A stretch of 64,000 bases of DNA from Actinobacteria bacterium OV320 (GTDB lineage: Bacteria > Actinomycetota > Actinomycetes > Streptomycetales > Streptomycetaceae). A program made the translations under genes and the position numbers. The stretch lies in the NCBI GenBank assembly GCA_001298545.1, contig LJCX01000030.1, positions 186,001-250,000 of the forward strand, written 5' to 3'. Below the pieces are notes generated by a model. The model was given only the letters and a program-made list of their open reading frames with translations. It was not told the DNA's origin and ran no database searches. This document shows, piece after piece, positions 17,136 to 23,715 of the stretch. Each line of letters opens with the position of its first letter. Position 1 is the stretch's first letter.

Positions 17136-17927
17136 ATGTTCGGGCTCAACCGGTTCAAGAAAACCGCCGCCGTCCTCGCGGCGACCGCCGCCGCGGCGGC
17201 GACCGCACTGCTCAGCGCCCCCACCGCTGTCGCAGCGCCGCAGCCGATCGTCGGCGGCACGACCACCACGACCACGACGTACCCGTTCATGATGCAGATC
17301 ACGGACGCCTCGCAGAACCAGTTCTGCGGCGGCACCCTCGTCTCGGCGACCAAGGTGGTCACGGCCGCCCACTGTATGGTCGGCGAGACCACGAGCAGTG
17401 TGCGCGTCGTCGGTGGGCGCACCTACCTCAACGGCACCAACGGCACGGTCAGCCGGGTCAGCAAGATCTGGATCAACCCGAGCTACACGGACGCCACCAA
17501 CGGTGACGACGTGGCCGTCCTGACCCTGTCGACGTCGATGCCGTACACCACGGCGTCGTACGTCTCCTCGTCCCAGACCGGCGTGTACGCGGCCGGCACC
17601 ACCGCCCGCATCATCGGCTGGGGCACCACCTCGGAGAACGGCAGCTCCTCCAACCAGCTGCGGACCGCGACCGTCCCGATCGTGTCCGACTCCAGCTGCA
17701 AGAGCTCCTACGGTTCCGACTTCGTCGCGACCGACATGGTTTGCGCCGGATACACATCCGGCGGCGTAGACACCTGCCAGGGCGACAGCGGCGGTCCCCT
17801 GCTCATCGGGGGCGTCCTGGCAGGGATCACTTCTTGGGGCGAGGGCTGCGCGGAGGCCGGCTACCCGGGTGTGTACACCCGGCTGACCACCTTCTCCAGC
17901 CTGGTGACGACGCAGGTCAACTCCTAG
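17136..17927 (+). CDS. Secreted trypsin-like serine protease (S1 family)
   Basis: 263 residues. A signal peptide covers residues 1-34 (KK followed by an Ala-rich core, ending AVAA), then a short propeptide and the mature N-terminus IVGG at 38. The catalytic triad is visible: His79 (VVTAAHC), Asp125 (NGDDVAVL) and Ser218 (CQGDSGGP). Asp212, six residues before the serine, is the S1-pocket Asp that gives Arg/Lys specificity. The Cys pattern fits three disulfides. The mature size (~226 residues) is that of Streptomyces trypsins. ATG 17136 follows GAGGAG. It has its own terminator. Confidence 0.95.
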   Translation: MFGLNRFKKTAAVLAATAAAAATALLSAPTAVAAPQPIVGGTTTTTTTYPFMMQITDASQNQFCGGTLVSATKVVTAAHCMVGETTSSVRVVGGRTYLNGTNGTVSRVSKIWINPSYTDATNGDDVAVLTLSTSMPYTTASYVSSSQTGVYAAGTTARIIGWGTTSENGSSSNQLRTATVPIVSDSSCKSSYGSDFVATDMVCAGYTSGGVDTCQGDSGGPLLIGGVLAGITSWGEGCAEAGYPGVYTRLTTFSSLVTTQVNS

Positions 17928-17997
17928 CCGGTCAGCTCCTGACCGGTGACCGCGTAGCAGTCCCCGAGATCTCCTGAGCACCCCTCAGGGAAAGACC

Positions 17998-18038
17998 GGG
18001 GGGCGCTGCGAGCCTCCACGAGCGGCCCGCAGCGCCCC
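17998..18038 (+). terminator. Terminator of the trypsin gene
   Basis: GGGGGCGCTGCG (17998-) pairs with CGCAGCGCCCC ending at 18038 across an ~18-nt loop. It also faces the convergent winged-helix gene and may serve both. Confidence 0.65.
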
Positions 18039-18136
18039 CTATCCAACGTCCAAGCCCTCACCGGTCCGCGGTGGGGGCTTCGCGCGTCCGCCGGCCTGTG
18101 CGCGCGGTGGTCGAGCGCGGTGGTCGAGCGCGGTGA

Positions 18137-19246
18137 TCACGACCGTACGACGGTGCCGAACCGGATGTCGTGGGGCTGCCCCGGGTGCACGGTGGCCAGC
18201 ATCCGCTCGCCCTCGGCGGCCACCTCCTGCTGCTGGGCCTTGGTGAGGGTGCCGAAGGGCTCGACGACCAGGGCGTCCTCCTCCAGCTTCCACACACCCG
18301 CCAGGAAGCCGTCGACGAGGAGGGTGCAGTACGCCTGGTTGCCCTGCCAGGAGCGGCCCCGGTACTCGGCCGGGACGACCCGGGTGCGGTCGGCGTGGGA
18401 GAGCAGGAGGTTGTCGAACTCGGGGAGGAAGCGGGGCGGGGCCGGGATGTGCGGGTCGGGACGGGGCGCGTCGGGGAGGTCGAAGAGCTCGACGCCGTGC
18501 TCGTCGCGGAAGGTGAGAAGGTCCGGGCGCAGGCGTTCGAAGGCGTCGCGCAGCCGGGTCAGGCCGGCCCAGGTCTGCATGTCCTTGACGGAGGCCGGGC
18601 CGAAGGCGGCCAGATAGCGCAGGACCACGGAGTCCGCCGTCGGGGCGTTCCGCGCGGGCCGGCCCAGCCAGTGCTCGGCGGTGGTGAGCGCGACCTGCCC
18701 GCTCCTGCCCCACAGTCCGCGCGGGGTGACCTGGACGAGGGGCAGCCGGCAGCGGGCGGCGACGGCGAGGGACTGGGGGTCGGCGTCCGGCCACTCGACG
18801 GAGAGCGCCTCGCGCAGCTGCTTCATGGTGCGCGGCTCGGCCTCGACGAGGTCGCGGGCGAGGACGGCGAGCCGGTCGAGGTCGACTCCGGTCAGGCCCT
18901 TGCGGAAGTACGTCAGCTCACGGTCGCGGGCGGGCTGGACGAACGGCCGCAGCGTCAGGCAGTCGTCGGCGGTGTGGGTGTGGATGGTGGAACGCATGCT
19001 GACGATGCGCACGGCCTCGCGGCCGGCCATCAGCGTCGACAGCTCCTCGGGGACGAAGCCGTCGAGACGGGCGGCCAGCGCGTAGTACGGCGGCTTCACG
19101 TTCTGTGCCTGCAGCCCCAGCAGATGCTCCACGGCGGCCCCGGCGGACATCGACACCGGCCGCAGCAGCAACTGCCGTTCGAGGGTTGCGCGGTTGAGGG
19201 CACGAGCGCCGAGCACGGGGCCCGCCGGGTAGGTCGTCTTCGTCAT
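18137..19246 (-). CDS. Winged-helix DNA-binding protein, AlkZ-like (HTH_42 family)
   Basis: 369 residues from ATG 19246. The protein matches the winged-helix family that includes the DNA glycosylases AlkZ and AlkX. The N-terminal part has LLGLQAQNVKPPYYALAARL, which holds the Gln-x-Gln (QAQ) motif used by AlkZ-type enzymes to open alkylated or crosslinked purine glycosidic bonds. Later conserved parts include SMRSTIHTHTADDCLTLRP, LPEFDNLLLSHADRTRVVP and DGFLAGVWKLEEDALVVEPF. A role in interstrand-crosslink or alkylation repair is possible. Many Streptomyces paralogues are uncharacterised, so only the family is secure. It is monocistronic and divergent from the flavonoid-regulon MFS gene. Confidence 0.8.
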   Translation of the reverse strand: MTKTTYPAGPVLGARALNRATLERQLLLRPVSMSAGAAVEHLLGLQAQNVKPPYYALAARLDGFVPEELSTLMAGREAVRIVSMRSTIHTHTADDCLTLRPFVQPARDRELTYFRKGLTGVDLDRLAVLARDLVEAEPRTMKQLREALSVEWPDADPQSLAVAARCRLPLVQVTPRGLWGRSGQVALTTAEHWLGRPARNAPTADSVVLRYLAAFGPASVKDMQTWAGLTRLRDAFERLRPDLLTFRDEHGVELFDLPDAPRPDPHIPAPPRFLPEFDNLLLSHADRTRVVPAEYRGRSWQGNQAYCTLLVDGFLAGVWKLEEDALVVEPFGTLTKAQQQEVAAEGERMLATVHPGQPHDIRFGTVVRS

Positions 19247-19381
19247 GGACAGCAAGCTAGCCGGACTTGCGGACAGCTTCCGTCCGCGACGCCGCCGCGT
19301 GTGCGGACGGGAAGCGGGCGTCAGGGGACGGACGGCGGTCGGCGCCGGACCGGACGGACCCAGCCCGGTCGTCGATCCCGC

Positions 19382-19434
19382 GTTGCGGACACGTTTCGGT
19401 CGCGTGCCATTCAATGGAAATCTGCCTGGTGGCC
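19382..19434 (+). promoter_or_regulatory. Promoter/operator copy A (before the MFS gene)
   Basis: A 53-bp block nearly identical to the block at 21976-22028. The core TGCCATTCAATGGAA contains the perfect palindrome CCATT-C-AATGG (19408-19418), preceded by GTTTCG and TCGC blocks and by a TTGCGG box that could be a -35. The rest of the 305-bp gap between 19246 and 19552 shows nothing else. The likely ligand is the IclR protein encoded between the two copies. Confidence 0.7.
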
Positions 19435-19551
19435 ATGGCGGCGGACGCTCATTCTTGCCGCACGCCACGTGGGGGGCCGACCGACCTGTGTCGGACATGC
19501 CGCTCCCGGGCGTTCTGCCCTTCCCGCCCGGCTCGCGAAAGGAGCGGCTGC

Positions 19552-21021
19552 GTGACATCGACGTCTGCAAGCCCCTCGCTCACGGCATCGTCCGCCCGGA
19601 CCTCCGAACGCTGGAACCGCCGTCTGGTGGCCTTGCTGGTGGCCCTGATCTGGCCGACGCAGCTGCTGGCCGTCGCCGGCATCGTCACGGCCAACACGAC
19701 GGCCGACATCGCGCAACGCTTCCACACCACCCAGGTCGCCTGGTTCTCGTTGATCGTCACCATGGTCTCGACCCTGCTCATCCCGTTCGTCATCAAGGCG
19801 GGTGACCGGTACGGACGGCGTCGGATCATGCTCGCCATGATCGGTCTCGGGGTCGTCGGCGACATCATCGCGGCCATGGCGGGCAGCTTCTGGCTGCTGC
19901 TGGTCGGCCGGGGCATCGCCGCTTGTTACGCCCCGTTCGCCGCCCTGTCCTTCCCTGCCGTGCGGGACCTCTTCCCCGCCCGGATGGTGAAGCAGGCCAG
20001 CGCGATCCTCGGCGGCAGCATGGGTCTGGTGGGCGTGGTGGGACCGTTGCTCGCCGGCTGGCTGATCGACGCCGGGGGGTACCGGGCCGCGCTGTGGTTC
20101 ATCGCCGGGGCGACCGCGGTGGCGTTCGCGCTGGTGGCCCTGCTGGTGCCCGAGACCCCGCGGCACGACTTCCAGAACGGCTTCGACTGGCTGGGCGGAT
20201 TGCTGCTCGGCGGTGGCCTGACGGCCGTGGTGTACGCGGTCGGCCAGGGAGGGAGCTGGGGCTGGACGAGCGGTGCGACCCTCGGCTGGACGGCCGGCGG
20301 GCTGCTGGCGCTCGTGGCCTTCGTCCTCGTCGAGCGCGGCAGCGCCCATCCGATCCTCGATCTGCGGGTGCTCGGCCGGCGGCCGGTCGCGCTGACCGTC
20401 AGCGCCGCGGCCGTGGGCCAGGCCACCGCGCTCGCCATGGCCTCCATGGGCATCCTGCTGGCCCTCTACCCCGCGATCCCCGGGGTCTCCGACGGCCTCG
20501 GCTGGACCAGCACGCACAACGCGCGGATCGGCCTGACCTGGAATCTGGTCATGCTGGGCACCGGATTCGCCGCCGGCCGCCTGCTGCGCAAGGCCGACGC
20601 CCGCCTGCTGTGGGGGATCGGACTGGGGCTGGGCGCGGCGGGATACGGGCTGATGGGCCTCTTCCACGCCGACGCCACCGAGCTCGTCCTGACGGCGTGT
20701 CTGGCCAACCTCGGCACCGGCCTCATCGTCTCCGTCGCTCCCGTGCTGGTCCTCGGCGTGGTCTCGGTGGAGGAGCAGGGGCAGGGCAGCGGCCTGATGC
20801 AGATGCTCTTCAACTTCTTCGGCACGGTCGTCCCCGCCGTGTGCTTCGCCGTCCTCGCCGCGCACAGCACGGTCCTCGAGGGCACCGCGTTCTACCTGGA
20901 CGGCGGCTACACCTGGGTCTTCTGGACCGGAGCGCTGATCCTGCTGGCGGCGCTGGCGATGTCCCTGTTCATCCCGGCACTGCGGGATCCGGAGAGCGAC
21001 GCGGCCCCCGCCGCCGCCTGA
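19552..21021 (+). CDS. MFS transporter (DHA2-like), candidate flavonoid/aromatic importer
   Basis: 489 residues from GTG 19552, preceded by GAAAGGAGCGG. About 14 hydrophobic segments are present. The MFS loop 2-3 signature is visible (AGDRYGRRRIMLAMIG), and the FDWLGGLLLGGGLTAVVYAV segment in the centre is typical of DHA2/EmrB-type 14-helix members. The family is mostly drug exporters, but some members import aromatics. The promoter element is shared with the catabolic operon at 22143, so its cargo is probably the substrate or a product of that pathway. Direction of transport cannot be told from sequence. Confidence 0.85.
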   Translation: MTSTSASPSLTASSARTSERWNRRLVALLVALIWPTQLLAVAGIVTANTTADIAQRFHTTQVAWFSLIVTMVSTLLIPFVIKAGDRYGRRRIMLAMIGLGVVGDIIAAMAGSFWLLLVGRGIAACYAPFAALSFPAVRDLFPARMVKQASAILGGSMGLVGVVGPLLAGWLIDAGGYRAALWFIAGATAVAFALVALLVPETPRHDFQNGFDWLGGLLLGGGLTAVVYAVGQGGSWGWTSGATLGWTAGGLLALVAFVLVERGSAHPILDLRVLGRRPVALTVSAAAVGQATALAMASMGILLALYPAIPGVSDGLGWTSTHNARIGLTWNLVMLGTGFAAGRLLRKADARLLWGIGLGLGAAGYGLMGLFHADATELVLTACLANLGTGLIVSVAPVLVLGVVSVEEQGQGSGLMQMLFNFFGTVVPAVCFAVLAAHSTVLEGTAFYLDGGYTWVFWTGALILLAALAMSLFIPALRDPESDAAPAAA

Positions 21022-21103
21022 CCGAGCCGCACCGCCGCCGTCGCCTCGCGGGGATTCACTCACGGATCCACTCGCCCATCCACGCGCGGATTCGCCCACG
21101 GCT

Positions 21104-21940
21104 TCACTGCCGTCGGCGAAGGCCGCCCGGCGCCGGAGCCGGCGGGGCCGTGACCGCGCCGAGGCTGCGGGACAGGGCCCGGGCCGTGGCACGCAGGGCC
21201 GGGGCGAGCACGCGGGGCTCCGCGTGGCCGGCCGGCACGACGACCGACAGCGCCGCGACGACCTCGCCGTCGGCCCCGCGCACGGGTGCCGCCACGGCAT
21301 GCAGCGGGACGGGCTCCGCACGGTTCACGACGGCCACCCCGGTGCTGCGGATCTCGGCGAGGGATCGCCGTAGCGCGGCGGAGGACAGCGGTACGCCCTC
21401 GGGCTCGTGCGTCAGGGCCTGCCCGAGGATCTCGTCCTGGAAGTCGGGTTCGGCGTGCGCCAGCAGCACCAGACCGACGCCCGTGGAGTGCAGCGGCAGC
21501 CGGCCGCCCACCCGGTACAGCACGTCGATGGCGGTGTGGGCCGACAGCCGCTCGACGAGCAGCGCGTCCGTGCCGTCCCGTACGGCGAGCAGGACGTGCT
21601 GGTGGGTCGCCTCGTACAGATCCTCCATGTACGGCAGCGCCACCCGGCGCAGCCCGTGCGCGCGCGGCGCGAGCGAGGCGACCTCCCACAGTCGCAGGCC
21701 CACGACGTAGCGGCCGTCGGCGTCCCGCTCCAGAGCGCCCCAGTGCACGAGCCGCCGGGCCAGGCGTAGCGTCGTACTGGGCGGCGTGTCCGTGACGCGG
21801 CTGAGCTCGGCGAGGGTCAGCGAGCGACGGTCCTCGGTGAAGGCCGTGAGCAGCGCGAACGCACGGTCGATCACCGGCTCGCCCTGTGGCGGCCGTCTTC
21901 CCCGGGCGGCGGCACCGGACGTGCCCGCGTTGTTCGTCAC
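21104..21940 (-). CDS. IclR-family transcriptional regulator
   Basis: 278 residues from GTG 21940; an in-frame GTG at 21958 is an alternative and neither has a strong ribosome site. The N-terminal winged helix (VIDRAFALLTAFTEDRRSLT, LAELSRVTDTPPSTTLRLAR) is followed by an IclR effector domain (VLLAVRDGTDALLVERLSAH, PLHSTGVGLVLLAHA, PVRGADGEVVAALSVVVPAG). IclR proteins often control aromatic catabolism with aromatic effectors. The gene is divergent from the catabolic operon, and the shared 53-bp element lies between them. Autoregulation is likely. Confidence 0.9.
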   Translation of the reverse strand: MTNNAGTSGAAARGRRPPQGEPVIDRAFALLTAFTEDRRSLTLAELSRVTDTPPSTTLRLARRLVHWGALERDADGRYVVGLRLWEVASLAPRAHGLRRVALPYMEDLYEATHQHVLLAVRDGTDALLVERLSAHTAIDVLYRVGGRLPLHSTGVGLVLLAHAEPDFQDEILGQALTHEPEGVPLSSAALRRSLAEIRSTGVAVVNRAEPVPLHAVAAPVRGADGEVVAALSVVVPAGHAEPRVLAPALRATARALSRSLGAVTAPPAPAPGGLRRRQ

Positions 21941-21975
21941 CCGTGCAGTGTGACCCACCGGGCGACCAGAAACGC

Positions 21976-22028
21976 GTTGCGTCCAGGTTTCGATCGCATG
22001 CCATTCAATGGAATTCCGCCTGGTGGGA
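21976..22028 (+). promoter_or_regulatory. Promoter/operator copy B (before the catabolic operon, divergent from iclR)
   Basis: Matches the block at 19382-19434 at roughly 45 of 53 positions without gaps, including GTTTCG, TCGC and the palindrome-bearing core TGCCATTCAATGGAA. Located 36 bp upstream of the IclR start and about 115 bp before the cupin gene. Confidence 0.7.
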
Positions 22029-22142
22029 CGTCGGCGGCGGGCCCATCCTTACGGCACCCGTCCGCATGGCCCGGTCCTTGCGGCCCCATCTCGACGGGTT
22101 GCCCGCCTCGGGCAGAGCCGATCAGATTTCCGAGGAGACCCC

Positions 22143-22691
22143 ATGACTGCGGAGTTCGCCCAGAGCGGCGGTGCGAAGCGCCTCGCCCTGCCGGGGAAGC
22201 CGGTGCCCTTCTTCCTGGAGGCCGGAGAGGGGGAGCGATCCCACCTGTTCGACGCCCTCATCACCGTTCTGCTCAGCAAGGACGAGACCGGCGGCCAGTT
22301 CGGCCTGTTCACCTACGCGGCTCCCAAGGGCGACGCGATCCCCACCCACAGCCACGCCGACGTGCACGAGACGTTCTATCTGCTGTCCGGCCGCGCCCGG
22401 GTGTGGATCCAGGACGGCGACGGGGAGACCCACGAGAAGCTCCTGAAGCGCGGCGACTTCGGCTATGTGCCCGCCGGTTGTCTGCACACCTTCCGGGTCG
22501 AGGCCGACGACACGAAGATCATGGGCGCGTCCAGCGGCGGCTTCGAGCGGTTCTTCGGGGAGGCCGGCACCCGCACGGACTCGCCGGAGCTTCCGCACCC
22601 GCCGTACATCCCCTCGCAGGAGCAGCTGGCCCGGGTCGCCCGCGAGCACCGGCAGGAGTTCCGGTTCGACCTCCGTCCCCTGGACGGCTGA
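22143..22691 (+). CDS. Cupin quercetin 2,3-dioxygenase-like protein
   Basis: 182 residues from ATG 22143, preceded by GAGGAG. The cupin core has the metal motif THSHADVHETFYLLSGRARV (His, His and Glu ligands) and the second motif RGDFGYVPAGCLHTFRV (third His). The segment before the first motif (GGQFGLFTYAAPKGDAIP) and the tail PPYIPSQEQLARVA are typical of bacterial quercetinases, which open the C ring of quercetin with O2, releasing CO and a depside. It is a single-domain form. First gene of a six-gene operon that also encodes a rhamnosidase and ring-cleavage enzymes. Confidence 0.82.
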   Translation: MTAEFAQSGGAKRLALPGKPVPFFLEAGEGERSHLFDALITVLLSKDETGGQFGLFTYAAPKGDAIPTHSHADVHETFYLLSGRARVWIQDGDGETHEKLLKRGDFGYVPAGCLHTFRVEADDTKIMGASSGGFERFFGEAGTRTDSPELPHPPYIPSQEQLARVAREHRQEFRFDLRPLDG

Positions 22692-22692
22692 C

Positions 22693-23688
22693 ATGGCCGC
22701 GAACGCTTCCCCCCTTCCGGCTTCCCCCCTTCCGGCTTCCCTCGTTCCCGCAGCCCCTCTTCCGGCAGCCCCTCTTCCCGCCTCCCCCCTGCCGGCGGAG
22801 CAGACCACGCCTGCGGGCACCCGCGTGCTCCGGGGGGTCGAGTACGGCTCGCCGCCCGGATTCCGGCCGCTGCTGCTCGACCTGTACCGCCCCGCACGCG
22901 ACCCGGAGCACCCGGCCCCGGTGGTCGTCTTCCTGCACGGCGGCGGCTGGCGGATCGGACGTCGGGACCAGTTCGGCCCGGCCTTCGCCGGGTGGCAGGC
23001 CGGACCGTTCGACCGGCTCGTGCGGGCGGGCTTCGCGGTCGCCTCCCTCGACTACCGGCTCAGCGGCGAGGCCGTCTTCCCGGCCCAGCTGCACGACGGC
23101 AAGGCGGCGCTGCGCTGGCTGCGCGCGCACGCCGGCGAGCTGGGGCTCGACGCCGGACGGGTCGTGCTGTGGGGCGAGTCCGCGGGCGGTCACCTCGCGG
23201 CCCTGCTCGCACTGACCGACGGCAGGCCCGAGTGGGAGGGCGACGTCGGCGAGCCCGGTCCGGGCGTGACCGTGGCCGGGGTCGTGGACTGGTACGGGCC
23301 CTCGGACCTGCGCACCATGCAGCGCCAGTCCCGGCCCGACGCGGTGAGCGCCCCGGACGCCGTGGACTCCCGGGAGGCGCTGCTCATCGGCGCACCCGTG
23401 CCCCAGGCGGCGGAACGCGCCGCCGCGGCGAGTCCGGTGAGCCATGTGTCGGCCGCCGCCCCGCCCTTCCTGCTGGCCCACGGCACCGCCGACCGGTTCG
23501 TCCCCAGCGGGCAGAGCGAGCAGCTCGCCGCGGCCCTGCGCGCCCACGGGTGCCGGGTGAGCCTGCACCTGGTCGACGACGCGGACCACCTCTGGGCCGG
23601 GCTGCCCGATCCGGAACCCGTCTTCGCCGAAGCCCTGGAGTTCGCCGTCCAGGTCTGCGGCCCTCACGGGCTTCCCACCCCGGCCTGA
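22693..23688 (+). CDS. Alpha/beta hydrolase (esterase, HSL/Aes-like), candidate depside hydrolase
   Basis: 331 residues from ATG 22693, one base after the cupin stop. After a Pro/Ala/Leu-rich low-complexity leader (residues ~5-36, SPLPA units) comes an esterase domain with the oxyanion motif VVVFLHGGGWRIGRR, the nucleophile elbow LWGESAGGHLAALLAL (Ser), an Asp in HGTADRFVPSG and the His in DDADHLWAGLPD. The HGGGW motif marks the hormone-sensitive-lipase class. In context it could cleave the ester of the depside formed by the quercetinase into protocatechuate and trihydroxybenzoate. That role is inferred. Confidence 0.88.
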   Translation: MAANASPLPASPLPASLVPAAPLPAAPLPASPLPAEQTTPAGTRVLRGVEYGSPPGFRPLLLDLYRPARDPEHPAPVVVFLHGGGWRIGRRDQFGPAFAGWQAGPFDRLVRAGFAVASLDYRLSGEAVFPAQLHDGKAALRWLRAHAGELGLDAGRVVLWGESAGGHLAALLALTDGRPEWEGDVGEPGPGVTVAGVVDWYGPSDLRTMQRQSRPDAVSAPDAVDSREALLIGAPVPQAAERAAAASPVSHVSAAAPPFLLAHGTADRFVPSGQSEQLAAALRAHGCRVSLHLVDDADHLWAGLPDPEPVFAEALEFAVQVCGPHGLPTPA

Positions 23689-23715
23689 CTCCTCCTCGAA
23701 CGTTTGGTCACCTGT

